This document shows positions 52,195 to 63,202 of a stretch of DNA of 64,000 bases, one piece after another (positions within the stretch are counted from its first letter, which is position 1; every line of letters starts with the position of its first letter). This DNA is from Ferribacterium limneticum (GTDB lineage Bacteria; Pseudomonadota; Gammaproteobacteria; Burkholderiales; Rhodocyclaceae). The notes beneath the pieces were generated by a model. It searched no databases, was not told the origin of the DNA, and saw only the letters and a program-made list of their open reading frames with translations. The DNA is taken from positions 4,090,001 to 4,154,000 of the forward strand of contig NZ_CP075190.1 of the NCBI RefSeq assembly GCF_020510585.1, given 5' to 3'. A program made the translations under genes and the position numbers.

Positions 52195-53337
52195 TCAGGG
52201 ATAAAAGATGTAAAGACGGTAACCGGAGGCGCCGCTCTCCTTGGCCTCGATCCACAGCTTGACGGCCATTTCGCCGTTGGCCGGGAAGGTGTCGGAGGTC
52301 GTGCCGGGTGGCAGGTAATCGGCAGCAAACATGACGCGTCGGGAAACCACGGCATCGTTGGTATCGGTCAGGCTCAATTCCAGTGCCGGCCAGGCCTGGG
52401 CGTAGCCTGCGCGGTTTTTCAGCGTGGCTTGCAGTACGAACAGGCCACGGGCGTTATCAGACTGCAGATCAGATGTTTCAATCGACACCAGCGCTGCATT
52501 CCGCGGCAAGGGAATGTCCACCGCAGCTAGTTCGTACAGCCCAACAACGCCGGGGAAGCGCAGCACGATGTCAGTACGGAAGTAGTACAGCCATTGGCTG
52601 AGCAGGCCAACGAACAGCAAAATCGCGACAAGAACGAAGGGCCAGACCGCCCGGTGATTCGATTCACTCTCGAAGCCGCCCAACCCGTCGCTGGCCAAGG
52701 TCCCTGCCGACCAGCGGTTGAAGGAGCCCGAGTCGATCAGTTCGCGCGCCGCCACCAGCCCGGCCTGACGCGCTGCCTGCGTCGATTCCTCGGGAGACTC
52801 AACGAGAGGCTCTTCAAGCGGCGCCTGAATCGGGTCCGCTTCCGCTACTAGCGGAGCCTCGGACAGTTCAGCAGCAACGAACGGAGAATCCTCCGGTGCA
52901 GCACTGTCAGGCTGTTCGGGCTGTTCGGGCTGTTCGGGCTGTTCGGGCTGTTCGGGCTGTTCGGGCTGTTCGGGCTGTTCGGGCTGTTCTAGCTGTTCGC
53001 CGACTGAAGGCTCGACAAACAGCTCTTCAAAAACTTCGGGCGGCAAATGCAAATCTTCGGCCAAGTCGGCAACCGCCATTACCGGTTCGACGGTCGGCAC
53101 CTCAATTCTCTGTCCCTCGAAAGGAACATCATCCCCCGGGGAAGCTGGTTCGCCTCGCGGAATAGCCGCCTCGACAACTGGCATCTCGATCAACGGCTCA
53201 TGCGCCTCGCTGACCAGTTCGTCAAAGGCATTGAAAACGGCCTGACAGTTCCCGCAGCGAACCTTGCCCGCCCTCAGCCGCAACTGCTCGGTCGTCACAC
53301 GGAAAACCGTGGTACAGACCGGACAGCGCGTTCGCAT
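52195..53337 (-). CDS. Zinc-ribbon and DUF3426 membrane protein with QPE repeats
   Basis: This 380-residue protein starts with an MJ0042-type zinc ribbon (MRTRCPVCTTVFRV and VRCGNCQAVFNAF, four Cys). A long acidic, Pro/Glu-rich region follows, including eight to nine tandem Gln-Pro-Glu units at about residues 116-142. One membrane helix (WPFVLVAILLFVGLLSQWLYY) and a C-terminal DUF3426 beta-domain (VSIETSDLQSDN, YAQAWPALELSLTD, RRVMFAADYLPPGT) complete it. The function is unknown; the topology suggests a cytoplasmic zinc ribbon and periplasmic domain. The start is set by MRTRCPVC and overlaps the prmA stop (TGATG). Confidence 0.9.
   Translation of the reverse strand: MRTRCPVCTTVFRVTTEQLRLRAGKVRCGNCQAVFNAFDELVSEAHEPLIEMPVVEAAIPRGEPASPGDDVPFEGQRIEVPTVEPVMAVADLAEDLHLPPEVFEELFVEPSVGEQLEQPEQPEQPEQPEQPEQPEQPEQPEQPDSAAPEDSPFVAAELSEAPLVAEADPIQAPLEEPLVESPEESTQAARQAGLVAARELIDSGSFNRWSAGTLASDGLGGFESESNHRAVWPFVLVAILLFVGLLSQWLYYFRTDIVLRFPGVVGLYELAAVDIPLPRNAALVSIETSDLQSDNARGLFVLQATLKNRAGYAQAWPALELSLTDTNDAVVSRRVMFAADYLPPGTTSDTFPANGEMAVKLWIEAKESGASGYRLYIFYP
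52911..52991. repeat. 9-bp tandem repeat coding for Gln-Pro-Glu units
   Basis: GCTGTTCGG is repeated eight times perfectly from 52911 to 52982, with a ninth degenerate copy (GCTGTTCTA). Because the unit is nine bases, copy-number change alters protein length without frameshift. It encodes a flexible acidic spacer between the zinc ribbon and the membrane helix. Confidence 0.95.
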
Positions 53338-54227
53338 CAAGGCTTGCTTCCTTCCAGACACACCCAGTCTTCGCGCGTATCGGCCACCTGCATCGGCAGC
53401 CATTGGGCGTAGATGGCGATGATTTCTTCCGCCTGCTCGCGCAGGATGCCGGACAGCGCCAGGCGACCGCCGGAACGGACATGCGCGCAGATTGCCGGGG
53501 CCAGAACGCGAAGCGGATTGGAAAGGATATTAGCCACGACAACATCATACTCGCCAGCGACCGGCATTGCCGAATCGGCGAACAGCGCGACCACGCCATT
53601 GCGCTCGGCGTTCGAGTGGGCCGCCTCAACCGCCAGCGGATCAATATCAACGCCAGCAACGCGACCAGCCCCGAGACGAGCCGCCGCAATGGCCAGAATG
53701 CCGGAACCGCAGCCATAATCGAGCACGGTGCAACCTTCGGAAACATTGCGCTCCAGCCACTCCAGACAGAGCCGGGTGGTTGGATGCGAGCCGGTGCCGA
53801 AAGCCATTCCCGGGTCGAGAATCAGATTGACCGCCGCCGGGTCCGGCGTTTCGTGCCACGAGGGGACGATCCACAGGCGCTCCGAAACACGGATGGGGTC
53901 AAACTGGGACTGGGTCAGCTGCACCCAGTTCTGTTCTTCCACCGTCTCGACCGTGTAGGCCGGCGCTTCGCTCAGGCCGATGGCCGAAGTTGCCACGCCG
54001 AGCAGAGCATCGATATCGGCATCCGGCTCAAGCAGGGCGACGATACGCGAATGCGTCCAGCCCGAACTCGGCACCGAGCCCGGCTCACCGAAGAGCGGTT
54101 GCTCGTCCGGCGTGCCGGCATCGGCATCCTCGATGCTGGCCGACAGCGCGCCTGCTTCAAGCAGGGCATCGCAGATCGGCTCGGCATGCGACGCATCGGT
54201 CAGGAAACTGACACTTTGCCAGGCCAT
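53337..54227 (-). CDS. prmA: Ribosomal protein L11 methyltransferase
   Basis: This 296-residue SAM-dependent enzyme trimethylates ribosomal protein L11. The N-terminal substrate domain (MAWQSVSFLTDASHAEPICD) and the SAM domain (DPGMAFGTGSHPTTRLCLEW, VLDYGCGSGILAIAAARLGA, VVANILSNPLRVLAP) are complete. It sits four bases after accC and overlaps the DUF3426 gene by one base, the typical accB-accC-prmA order of beta- and gammaproteobacteria. Confidence 0.97.
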   Translation of the reverse strand: MAWQSVSFLTDASHAEPICDALLEAGALSASIEDADAGTPDEQPLFGEPGSVPSSGWTHSRIVALLEPDADIDALLGVATSAIGLSEAPAYTVETVEEQNWVQLTQSQFDPIRVSERLWIVPSWHETPDPAAVNLILDPGMAFGTGSHPTTRLCLEWLERNVSEGCTVLDYGCGSGILAIAAARLGAGRVAGVDIDPLAVEAAHSNAERNGVVALFADSAMPVAGEYDVVVANILSNPLRVLAPAICAHVRSGGRLALSGILREQAEEIIAIYAQWLPMQVADTREDWVCLEGSKP

Positions 54228-54230
54228 CGC

Positions 54231-55589
<1,359 letters not shown>

Positions 55590-55596
55590 GGCCATA

Positions 55597-56055
55597 TCAG
55601 CCAATCACATAAAGCGGCTCACCGAATTCCACCGGCTCGCCATTCTCGACCAGGATGGCCTTGACCACGCCCGAAGCATCGGCTTCGATTTCGTTGAGCA
55701 GCTTCATGGCTTCGATGATGCACAGCGTTTCGCCCTGCTTTACGGTCTGGCCGATCTGCACGAATGCTTCGGCACCCGGCGACGGCGAGCGGTAGAAAGT
55801 GCCGACCATTGGCGACTTGACGATATGGCCTTCGGGCAATTCGTCCTCGTCATCAAGGCTGACCGCAGAAGCGGCCGGAGCAGCGCCCGGCGCCGGCATG
55901 CCAACCGGCATGGCGTATTGCTGCATCATCGGCTGGGCCGGCATGGCGTAATGCTTGGCGATGCGAACCTTTTCTTCGCCCTCCGTCACTTCCAGCTCTG
56001 AAATGCCGGATTCCTGTACGAGGTCGATAAGTTTCTTGAGTTTACGCAGATCCAT
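55597..56055 (-). CDS. accB: Acetyl-CoA carboxylase, biotin carboxyl carrier protein
   Basis: This 152-residue carrier has an N-terminal [17 protein letters not shown] dimerisation segment, a Met/Pro/Ala-rich flexible linker ([16 protein letters not shown]) and the C-terminal biotinyl domain with the target lysine in [15 protein letters not shown]. Biotin is attached to the Lys of AMKL. AAGGGAG precedes the ATG at 56055. It is followed by accC and preceded, 55 bases away, by aroQ, the usual order. In E. coli AccB represses its own operon; nothing visible here supports or excludes that. Confidence 0.97.
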   Translation of the reverse strand: MDLRKLKKLIDLVQESGISELEVTEGEEKVRIAKHYAMPAQPMMQQYAMPVGMPAPGAAPAASAVSLDDEDELPEGHIVKSPMVGTFYRSPSPGAEAFVQIGQTVKQGETLCIIEAMKLLNEIEADASGVVKAILVENGEPVEFGEPLYVIG

Positions 56056-56110
56056 GGAGACTCCCTTCTGTGTTGCGCCCGTCGGGCACAAGTGTCCGGC
56101 CGGAACCGGA

Positions 56111-56590
56111 CTATTCAATATTAAGCTTGTTAAGCAGATATTCGAGGGCTAGCAGGTAGCCCTCATGACCCAGCCCGCAGATGACACCGATGGCCAGGTC
56201 CGAAAAATACGAGTGATGGCGGAACGGTTCCCGCGCATGCACATTGGAAAGATGCACTTCGACGAACGGAATCGCCACCGCCGCGATGGCGTCGCGCAGG
56301 GCCACGCTGGTATGCGTGTACGCTGCGGGATTGATGATGATGGCGCGGACACCCTGTTCGCGAGCAGCATGGATGCGCTCGATCAGCGCACCTTCATGGT
56401 TACTCTGGAACGCCTCCAGCTCGACACCGGCCGTTTCGGCCATGCGTGCCAGCGACATGTTGATGTCCGACAGGGTTACCCGGCCATAATGTTCCGGTTC
56501 ACGTGTGCCAAGCAGGTTCAGATTCGGCCCGTGGATGACTAGGACACGAGGCTTTTCGACCGGCTTGGAAGCAGTTTTTCGCTTCGTCAT
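56111..56590 (-). CDS. aroQ: 3-dehydroquinate dehydratase, type II
   Basis: This 159-residue enzyme forms the dodecameric type II dehydroquinase of the shikimate pathway. [21 protein letters not shown] holds the catalytic loop (Asn, Arg and Tyr in [13 protein letters not shown]), [17 protein letters not shown] the anion site, and [20 protein letters not shown] the catalytic His (parts of longer conserved stretches). A basic N-terminal tail of about 14 residues ([13 protein letters not shown]) is longer than usual. It opens the aroQ-accB-accC-prmA operon, 39 bases after the nucleotidyltransferase-like gene. Confidence 0.96.
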   Translation of the reverse strand: MTKRKTASKPVEKPRVLVIHGPNLNLLGTREPEHYGRVTLSDINMSLARMAETAGVELEAFQSNHEGALIERIHAAREQGVRAIIINPAAYTHTSVALRDAIAAVAIPFVEVHLSNVHAREPFRHHSYFSDLAIGVICGLGHEGYLLALEYLLNKLNIE

Positions 56591-56629
56591 AGCTGCAAGT
56601 TTGCCGCAAATGGCTGCAACTTGTCTAGT

Positions 56630-57220
56630 CTATTCCTTTAGTAAGGCACGCAGGGCATCGGCCCGGATACGCTCGTGCGGACGGCCATCGTGATGTTTCA
56701 GACTGACTCGCTCCATGTTCGGCGGCAGAATGATCAGGTCCGCATCGGCCGTGTCGGTTTCCATGCGCAGCACGGCCTCGACCCGTTCATTCCGCGATTC
56801 TACATGCGAGACGTCGATGGCGCGATTGAGCAGGAAGATCTCGACCTCCTTGGCGCTATCGGCGAAGAGCAGGATATCGATGTGCGAATGCTCGCCCGCC
56901 GTGCCATCGAGCACCGAGCCGGTCAGGTAGGGATTGAAATCAGCCAGCAAATCAAGCAGTTCGAGGGCTGTATGGCGCATCAGCCCGATCATTTCCTCAT
57001 GCTCTTCGCCCTGATACAGACTGCGATAGGCGCGCAGTTCGGCCTCAACCTCGGCGTTGTCCGGCAAGGCGGTATTTTCGGGCAATCCTAGCTGGCGGGC
57101 CGCCTTCTTTTTTGCGTGGTGGTAGTCGGAAATGCCGTCCTCCGCCATCAGGCGCGCGGCGGCGCTGGCGATGCTGGCCCGATTGCCGGGGCTCGTACGT
57201 AGCCGTTCATGACGGGCCAT
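56630..57220 (-). CDS. Conserved protein with nucleotidyltransferase-like fold
   Basis: This 196-residue protein has an Ala/Arg-rich helical start (SIASAAARLMAEDGISDYHH, which includes AKKKAARQLG next to it) and then a segment resembling a minimal nucleotidyltransferase: PYLTGSVLDGTAGEHSHIDI, where the common GSxxxGxxxxxSDID pattern is recognisable, followed by LLFADSAKEVEIFLL. The second Asp of the usual Dx(D/E) pair is visible (HIDI), but the first position carries His. Related proteins in betaproteobacteria are annotated as hypothetical or nucleotidyltransferase. I cannot name a substrate. It is divergent from mpl with a 50-base gap. Confidence 0.75.
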   Translation of the reverse strand: MARHERLRTSPGNRASIASAAARLMAEDGISDYHHAKKKAARQLGLPENTALPDNAEVEAELRAYRSLYQGEEHEEMIGLMRHTALELLDLLADFNPYLTGSVLDGTAGEHSHIDILLFADSAKEVEIFLLNRAIDVSHVESRNERVEAVLRMETDTADADLIILPPNMERVSLKHHDGRPHERIRADALRALLKE

Positions 57221-57270
57221 GGTGACTCGATCAAGGTAAAATCGTCCCCATTCTAACGGCTCGAACTGAA

Positions 57271-58617
57271 ATGCACATTCACATTCTCGGCATCTGCGGC
57301 ACTTTCATGGGCGGCGTTGCCCAATTGGCGGTCGATTCCGGCCACAAGGTCACCGGCTGCGACGCCAACGTCTATCCGCCGATGAGCGACCAGTTGCGCG
57401 GCGCCGGCATCGAATTGATTGAAGGTTTCGACGCCGAGCAACTGAAGCTGGCGCCGGATGTCTTCGTGATCGGTAACGCCATTTCGCGCGGTAATCCGCT
57501 GCTCGAAGCCATTCTCGACAAAGGCCTGCCCTATGTTTCCGGGCCGCAATGGCTGGCCGAGAACCTGCTGCAAGGCCGCTGGGTACTCGGTGTCGCCGGC
57601 ACCCACGGCAAGACGACGACGGCCTCGATGCTGGCCTGGATACTCGAGGCGGCCAACATGGATCCCGGCTTCCTAATCGGCGGCGTGCCGCTGAACTTTG
57701 GCGTCTCCGCCCGGCTCGGCGGCACGCCGTTCTTCGTCATCGAGGCTGACGAATACGACACGGCGTTCTGCGACAAGCGTTCCAAGTTCGTCCATTACCG
57801 GCCGCGGACGGTCGTTCTGAACAATCTCGAATTCGATCACGCCGACATTTTCAGCGATCTTGCCGCGATCGAGACACAATTTCATCACCTCATTCGCACT
57901 CTGCCGCAGTCCGGGCTGATCGTTTCAAATGCTGCCGAGGCCAGCCTGGATCGCGTTTTGCAGCGTGGTTGCTGGACGCCGATCGAGCGTTTCAACGCCC
58001 CGGACGGCTATTGCGTGACGGGTGACGATGCCCGCGGCGAGCTGGTTTTACACTCGCCCGATGGCAAGGTTCGGCGCACTGTCTGGGGGCTTTCCGGCGA
58101 CCACAACCGGGCCAACGCCTGCGCCGCGCTACTTGCCGCCCGCCATGTCGGCGTGCCGCTTGAACAGGGGCTGGATGCGCTGTCGCGCTTCGAGAATGTC
58201 AAACGGCGTATGGAAGTGCGCGGCGAAGTGCGCGGCGTAACGGTTTACGACGATTTCGCGCATCATCCGACGGCCATCGCGACGACGGTTGCCGGCCTGC
58301 GTCGCAAGGTCGGCAAGGCCCGCATTCTGGCCGTGCTCGAACCGCGTTCGAACACCATGAAACTGGGCACGATGAAAGCGCAGTTGCCGGACAGCCTGCG
58401 CGAAGTCGATATGGCTTTCTGCTACGCCGGCAATCTGGGCTGGGATGCCCGCGAGGCGCTGGCGCCGATGGGCGAGCGCGCTGTCGTCGAAGACGACCTA
58501 GCCCGACTGGTCGACCAGATCGTCATCGCTGCGCAACCGGGCGACCACATCCTGGTCATGAGCAACGGCGGCTTTGGCGGCATTCACGGCAAGATACTGG
58601 CTGGTTTGACGGAGTAA
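57271..58617 (+). CDS. mpl: UDP-N-acetylmuramate:L-Ala-gamma-D-Glu-meso-DAP ligase
   Basis: This 448-residue Mur ligase recycles murein tripeptide by joining it to UDP-MurNAc. The start MHIHILGICGTFMGGVAQLA is the Mpl version of the Rossmann loop; GVAGTHGKTTTASMLAW is the ATP site, EADEYDTAFCDKRSKFVHY and NNLEFDHADIF the central motifs, and YDDFAHHPTAIATT the C-terminal domain. The length matches E. coli Mpl (457). It forms a single-gene unit, convergent with maeB. Confidence 0.97.
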   Translation: MHIHILGICGTFMGGVAQLAVDSGHKVTGCDANVYPPMSDQLRGAGIELIEGFDAEQLKLAPDVFVIGNAISRGNPLLEAILDKGLPYVSGPQWLAENLLQGRWVLGVAGTHGKTTTASMLAWILEAANMDPGFLIGGVPLNFGVSARLGGTPFFVIEADEYDTAFCDKRSKFVHYRPRTVVLNNLEFDHADIFSDLAAIETQFHHLIRTLPQSGLIVSNAAEASLDRVLQRGCWTPIERFNAPDGYCVTGDDARGELVLHSPDGKVRRTVWGLSGDHNRANACAALLAARHVGVPLEQGLDALSRFENVKRRMEVRGEVRGVTVYDDFAHHPTAIATTVAGLRRKVGKARILAVLEPRSNTMKLGTMKAQLPDSLREVDMAFCYAGNLGWDAREALAPMGERAVVEDDLARLVDQIVIAAQPGDHILVMSNGGFGGIHGKILAGLTE

Positions 58618-58636
58618 AAACCGGAGAACCATATTT

Positions 58637-58690
58637 CCACGGTCAATTGGGGCTTGCTACGGTCAACCGGAAAAAAGGGCCAAAAATGAA
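58637..58690 (-). repeat. GTTGACCGT element, copy K (one degenerate core plus one complete element in tandem)
   Basis: Read on the minus strand, a complete element (58690-58654) begins with the T-rich half right after the maeB terminator stem and ends CCGGTTGACCGTAGCAA. A degenerate core, CCAATTGACCGTGG (58650-58637), follows in the same direction. The arrangement copies locus D (27549-27602), including the GGCTTGCTA-type spacing. Confidence 0.88.
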
Positions 58691-58692
58691 AA

Positions 58693-58728
58693 AGGCGCGG
58701 CGAGGTTTCCCTCCCACGCCTTTTTGTT
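58693..58728 (-). terminator. Intrinsic terminator of maeB
   Basis: AAAAAGGCGTGGGAGG and CCTCGCCGCGCCTTTTT face each other around a GAAA loop, beginning ten bases after the maeB stop. The U-tract runs into TTTTTCATTTTT, the left half of element copy K. A few mismatches interrupt the stem. Confidence 0.8.
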
Positions 58729-58737
58729 GCGCCGGAT

Positions 58738-61014
58738 TTAGCGTTCCATCGATTCCACAACAGCCAGCGCGGTCATGTTAACCAGGCGACGTACGGTGGC
58801 CGTCGAGGTCAGGACATGCACGGGACGCGCTGCGCCGAGCAGGATGGGGCCGATGGTGACGCCTTCGCCACCGGTCATCTTGATCAGGTTGTAGGAGATG
58901 TTGGCCGCGTCGATGTTGGGCATGACCAGCAGATTGGCCTCGCCCTTGAGCGGCGAATCCGGGTTGGCGGCGCGGCGCAGATCTTCGTTAAGCGCCGAGT
59001 CGCCATGCATTTCGCCATCCACTTCCAGCTCGCCAGCCGACATGGCCGAGACCAGCCCGGCCGCGACGCTCATCTTGCGCGCCGACTCGGAGTTGGCGGA
59101 ACCGAAATTGGAATGTGACAGAAGTGCGACCTTCGGATGGCTGCCGAAACGCTTGACCTGCTCGGCCGCCATCAATGTCATTTCAGCGATTTCCTGGGCG
59201 TTCGGGTTTTCGTTCACATGCGTGTCGCAGATGAACAGCGAACGGCCCGGCAGCATCAGGTAATTCATCGCGGCCAGCGTGCTGACACCGGTGCGCTTGC
59301 CGATGATCTGGCTGATCACGCCGAGGTGATGGCTGTACTGGCCGGTCATGCCGCAGATCATGCCATCGGCGTAGCCGAGCTTGAGCAGCATGGCGCCGAT
59401 CACCGTCGGCTTGCGGTGCATGGCTTCCTTGGCGATGGCCGGGGTGATGCCCTGACGCGCCATCAACTTGTGATAGGCAGTCCAGCATTCGCGGTAACGC
59501 TCGTCGGATTCCGGATTGACGATGTCGAAATCGACGCCCGACTTGATGCGCAGCTTGGCCTTTTCGAGACGATGCTCGATGACGCCCGGACGGCCGATCA
59601 GGATCGGACGCGCGAACTTTTCTTCGATGACCACCTGGGCGGCGCGCAGCACGCGCTCGTCTTCACCCTCGGCGAAGATGATCCGCTTGCCCTTGGCCTG
59701 ACGGGCGGCCTGGAAGATGGCGCGCATGCCGACGCCGGTGTGATAGACAAACTCGGACAGCTTGGCGCGATAGGCGACCCAGTCGGTGATCGGACGCGTC
59801 GCGACACCGGAGTCCATGGCGGCCAGAGCAACGGCCGGCGCGATCTTGACGATCAGGCGCGGATCGAACGGAGTCGGAATCAGGTATTCCGGGCCGAAAG
59901 TCAGGTCGCGGCCGGGGTAGGCCATGGCCACTTCGTCGGTCGCCTCGGCTTCAGCCAGTTCGGCGATGGCGCGCACGGAAGCCAGCTTCATCTCTTCGGT
60001 AATACGGGTGGCGCCGACATCGAGCGCGCCACGGAAAATGAAGGGGAAGCAGAGGACGTTGTTGACCTGGTTCACGTAGTCGGAACGGCCGGTGGCGATG
60101 ATCGCGTCCGGGCGGACTTCCTTGACCAGTTCCGGCATGATTTCCGGGGTCGGGTTGGCCAGCGCGAAGACCATCGGCTTGTCGGCCATGTTGACGACCA
60201 TGTCCTGCTTGACGACACCGGCGGCGGAGAGACCGAGGAAGATATCGGCGCCGACCAGCGCCTCGCCCAGCGTACGCTTCTCGGTGTTCTGGGCGTAGCG
60301 GGCCTTGGTCTCGTCCATCCCGCCTGGGCGACCGACGTAGATGACGCCCTTGGAGTCGCAAATGGTGATGTTCTCGCGCTTGACGCCGAGATCGCACCAC
60401 AGGTTCACACAGGAGATGGCAGCCGCACCGGCGCCGGAAACGACGACTTTGACCTCGTCAATTTTCTTGCCGACGACCTTCAGGCCGTTGAGCATGGCGG
60501 CGCCCGAAATGATCGCGGTACCGTGCTGGTCATCGTGGAAGACCGGAATATTCATCCGCGCCTTGAGCTTCTCTTCGATGTAGAAGCATTCCGGCGCCTT
60601 GATGTCCTCGAGGTTGATGCCGCCGAGCGTCGGTTCGAGGGCGGCAATCATGTCGATCAGCTTATCCGGGTCGTTCTCGGCCAGTTCGATGTCGAAGACG
60701 TCAATACCGGCGAATTTCTTGAACAGGCAACCCTTGCCTTCCATGACCGGCTTGGAAGCCAGCGGGCCGATATTGCCGAGGCCGAGCACGGCGGTGCCGT
60801 TGGTCACGACGCCAACCAGATTGGCGCGCGAGGTGTACCAGGCAGCCGTCGCCGGATCTTCGACGATCGCATCGCAGGCGGCAGCAACACCCGGAGAGTA
60901 GGCCAGCGCGAGGTCGCGCTGATTGGTCAGGCCCTTGGTCGGGCGGACTGAAATCTTGCCCGGGGTGGGCCAGCGATGGTATTCGAGAGCGGCTTCGCGC
61001 AGATCCTTTTCCAC
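58738..61014 (-). CDS. maeB: NADP-dependent malic enzyme with C-terminal phosphotransacetylase-like domain
   Basis: This 758-residue protein is a fusion. Residues about 1-430 are a malic enzyme ([65 protein letters not shown]). Residues about 430-758 resemble phosphotransacetylase ([57 protein letters not shown]). It makes pyruvate and NADPH from malate; the second domain is usually regulatory, responding to acetyl-CoA. The GTG start at 61014 follows AGGAG at good distance; a TTG 17 codons upstream would read through the leader. It is a single transcription unit ending in its own terminator. Confidence 0.95.
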   Translation of the reverse strand: MEKDLREAALEYHRWPTPGKISVRPTKGLTNQRDLALAYSPGVAAACDAIVEDPATAAWYTSRANLVGVVTNGTAVLGLGNIGPLASKPVMEGKGCLFKKFAGIDVFDIELAENDPDKLIDMIAALEPTLGGINLEDIKAPECFYIEEKLKARMNIPVFHDDQHGTAIISGAAMLNGLKVVGKKIDEVKVVVSGAGAAAISCVNLWCDLGVKRENITICDSKGVIYVGRPGGMDETKARYAQNTEKRTLGEALVGADIFLGLSAAGVVKQDMVVNMADKPMVFALANPTPEIMPELVKEVRPDAIIATGRSDYVNQVNNVLCFPFIFRGALDVGATRITEEMKLASVRAIAELAEAEATDEVAMAYPGRDLTFGPEYLIPTPFDPRLIVKIAPAVALAAMDSGVATRPITDWVAYRAKLSEFVYHTGVGMRAIFQAARQAKGKRIIFAEGEDERVLRAAQVVIEEKFARPILIGRPGVIEHRLEKAKLRIKSGVDFDIVNPESDERYRECWTAYHKLMARQGITPAIAKEAMHRKPTVIGAMLLKLGYADGMICGMTGQYSHHLGVISQIIGKRTGVSTLAAMNYLMLPGRSLFICDTHVNENPNAQEIAEMTLMAAEQVKRFGSHPKVALLSHSNFGSANSESARKMSVAAGLVSAMSAGELEVDGEMHGDSALNEDLRRAANPDSPLKGEANLLVMPNIDAANISYNLIKMTGGEGVTIGPILLGAARPVHVLTSTATVRRLVNMTALAVVESMER

Positions 61015-61103
61015 GGATTCTCCTGGGGATTTAGGTATTAGGGAAAACCCGTTAGGGTACTCCAATCGTTGCGCCGCTGGAAGCGTAATTCATAATTACA
61101 GCG

Positions 61104-63158
61104 TCAAAATCGATGGCTTATGGTCAGACGCGGGCTTCTCGGCTCGGTTGGATGAATATGCCGATCATTTACAGCCGCCCCTTCGGTGGCAAGCTGCGAG
61201 TCGTACCAGTATTCGATGTCATTCACCTTGCGGTCGAAAAGGTTGTAGATGTCGAGCGCCAGCTGCGTCTGCCGACTGAATTTGTAGCCGATGCGCAGAT
61301 TGGTCAGCGCCGAGGCGCCGGAGCGGACCGAGTTGTCCTCGATCAGCGGCCGCGGCCCGAAGTAGCGCAGGCGTACGGCACCGAACCAGGGGCCGAGGTG
61401 ATCGAGGGTCAGCCCGATGTTGGCGGTTGTCGCGACCGCCCCGGGAATGAAGTCGCCAGCCACCGGATCGTGGTCGCGGAAGCGGGCATGCGACCAGGCG
61501 AGGTCGGCGTCGAGCGCCAGCCAGTCGGACAAGACATAGAGATTTGTCCATTCGACTCCGTAACGGCGCGACGGGCGGGAAGCCTCTGTCGTCCCGGCAT
61601 CGCCGACGAAGAGCAGTTCGGAGGCCGAATCGAGTTGCCACAGGGCGACGGTCGACTGCCAGCCCGGCACGAGTTCCGAACGCAGGCCAAGCTCGTAACC
61701 CTTGGTCCGCACCAGCGGCTTGACCGCCTGCACCGGCGTCACACCATCGGCCGGATCAACGCGGATGGTCGTACCGCGCGCGTCGTTGGAATGGAAACCG
61801 TGGCCGTAGTTGAGATAGAGCTCGGTCTTGCGCCATGGTCCGAAGATCAGTGACAGCTTGGGCGTCACCATCTGGTCGCTGGCTTTTCCCGAATTTACCG
61901 CCAAATTGCTGTTGACCGTGAAATCGTAAGTGTCGGCGCGCAAGCCTTGTACGGAACGGAACCACTCGGTCCAACGCATCTCGTTTTGCGCCCACAGACC
62001 GAGGCTGCGCTGTGTCACCTTGTCTTCGCGCACCGTGCCCAGCGTTTGGCGGGCGCTGGTCGTATACAGACCAACCGGGTTGAGGTCATCGATCCGCCCC
62101 TGCAGACCGATACTGTTCTCGACTTCAAAGCCGCCCCAGCGATCAAACATTGCATGCGAAACAGCGAAACCGCCGGCCTGCCGGCGCTCGGCCTGCTTGA
62201 ACTGGTCACCCGGCGGACAACCGGCATTCAGGCAATACTGGAAGTTGGACCACAAATCGAGGTCGGACTTCAACCACCAGACATTGACCTTGCTCTGCGC
62301 CTTTTCCCGGCGCTTGGCCCACTCGCCGGACAGGCTGTAGCGATACGTCTCGCCGCCAGTCGTCGGATCGAGCGAGCCGAAGCGGTCGACGGCACCGCTG
62401 GAAATGGCGCGCTGGGCAATCTGGTCGGTCGATGTCCACCGGCCACGGTACGCCATGCCGGTAAGCGAAAAACCATCGTTGGGCGTGCCCTGGCTGTAAC
62501 GCAGCACGCCATTGATCTTGCGGTAATGCTCCTCGATCTGCCACGGCCCGTCGTTGTGGAATAGCTCAAGGCCGTAGAGCAGATGGCCACCTGCAACCTC
62601 CGGCGAACCGGCAAGCAGGCTGCGCGCGTAGCCATTCTGGCCGAGCGTGACCTGTCCCAGCGTGCTGTCAATCTTGCGAACATAGTCGATGTGCGCCGCG
62701 CCGGCCGACGAAAAATCGCCTTCCTCGGCGAAATACGGGCCTTTCCGGAAGCTGATGCGCTCGACCAGTTCGGGAATCAGGAAATTGAGATCGGTGTAGC
62801 CCTGGCCGTGGGCGTGCGTCGGCATATTGACCGGCACGCCGCCAACATAGGTGGCGAAATCGGTACCGTGGTCGAGATTGAAGCCGCGCAGAAAATACTG
62901 GTTGGCCTTGCCGTCGCCGGCATGCTGGGTGACGATCAGGCCCGGCACCATTTCCAGCGCCTCGCCGGGCCGCAGAATGGGCACTGCCGCCAGACGCTGG
63001 CTGGAAACCACGCCTTCGCTGCCTGAGGCCGCGATGCCTTCGAGGTTTTCCGCCCTGGCCCGGACTTCAACCGCCGATAGTTCGACCGACTCATGAGCAA
63101 ACGCCGGGCTCATCGCCATCATGAAATATGAACCAATTATTTTTCGTCTTAATTTCAT
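61104..63158 (-). CDS. TonB-dependent outer-membrane receptor, probably for nickel or cobalt
   Basis: This 684-residue protein has a signal peptide (RRKIIGSYFMMAMSPAFA), a TonB box-like stretch after it (ELSAVEVRARAE), a plug domain (LEMVPGLIVTQHAGDGKANQ, FLRGFNLDHGTDFATYVGG) and a 22-strand barrel ending in the aromatic SPRLTISHRF. The plug contains HAHGQGYTDLN, a His pair close to the lumen. It lies 44 bases after a NiCoT permease gene, so nickel or cobalt (perhaps as a chelate) is the likely substrate; this is inferred from context. The start is preceded by a terminator-like hairpin and no clear ribosome site. The gap to maeB (61015-61103) shows no motif I can name. Confidence 0.85.
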   Translation of the reverse strand: MKLRRKIIGSYFMMAMSPAFAHESVELSAVEVRARAENLEGIAASGSEGVVSSQRLAAVPILRPGEALEMVPGLIVTQHAGDGKANQYFLRGFNLDHGTDFATYVGGVPVNMPTHAHGQGYTDLNFLIPELVERISFRKGPYFAEEGDFSSAGAAHIDYVRKIDSTLGQVTLGQNGYARSLLAGSPEVAGGHLLYGLELFHNDGPWQIEEHYRKINGVLRYSQGTPNDGFSLTGMAYRGRWTSTDQIAQRAISSGAVDRFGSLDPTTGGETYRYSLSGEWAKRREKAQSKVNVWWLKSDLDLWSNFQYCLNAGCPPGDQFKQAERRQAGGFAVSHAMFDRWGGFEVENSIGLQGRIDDLNPVGLYTTSARQTLGTVREDKVTQRSLGLWAQNEMRWTEWFRSVQGLRADTYDFTVNSNLAVNSGKASDQMVTPKLSLIFGPWRKTELYLNYGHGFHSNDARGTTIRVDPADGVTPVQAVKPLVRTKGYELGLRSELVPGWQSTVALWQLDSASELLFVGDAGTTEASRPSRRYGVEWTNLYVLSDWLALDADLAWSHARFRDHDPVAGDFIPGAVATTANIGLTLDHLGPWFGAVRLRYFGPRPLIEDNSVRSGASALTNLRIGYKFSRQTQLALDIYNLFDRKVNDIEYWYDSQLATEGAAVNDRHIHPTEPRSPRLTISHRF

Positions 63159-63163
63159 CGCGC

Positions 63164-63183
63164 AAAAAAGCCGGTCGCCCGGC
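63164..63183 (-). terminator. Short GC hairpin with T6 tract just before the TonB-dependent receptor start
   Basis: On the minus strand GCCGG, loop GCGA and CCGGC are followed by TTTTTT, only five bases before the receptor ATG and 19 bases after the permease stop. It can be an intrinsic terminator of the permease gene or an attenuator of the receptor gene. Confidence 0.55.
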
Positions 63184-63202
63184 CATCCCCATCGCTATGT
63201 CG

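Noticed and set aside
52911..52991. Could the 9-bp array be a CRISPR or other direct-repeat locus?
   Set aside because: Units are contiguous without spacers and encode in-frame QPE; it is a coding microsatellite.
61911..61922. GTTGACCGTG in the TonB-dependent receptor gene
   Set aside because: Ten-base match without CCGG or T-rich half; ordinary barrel coding sequence.
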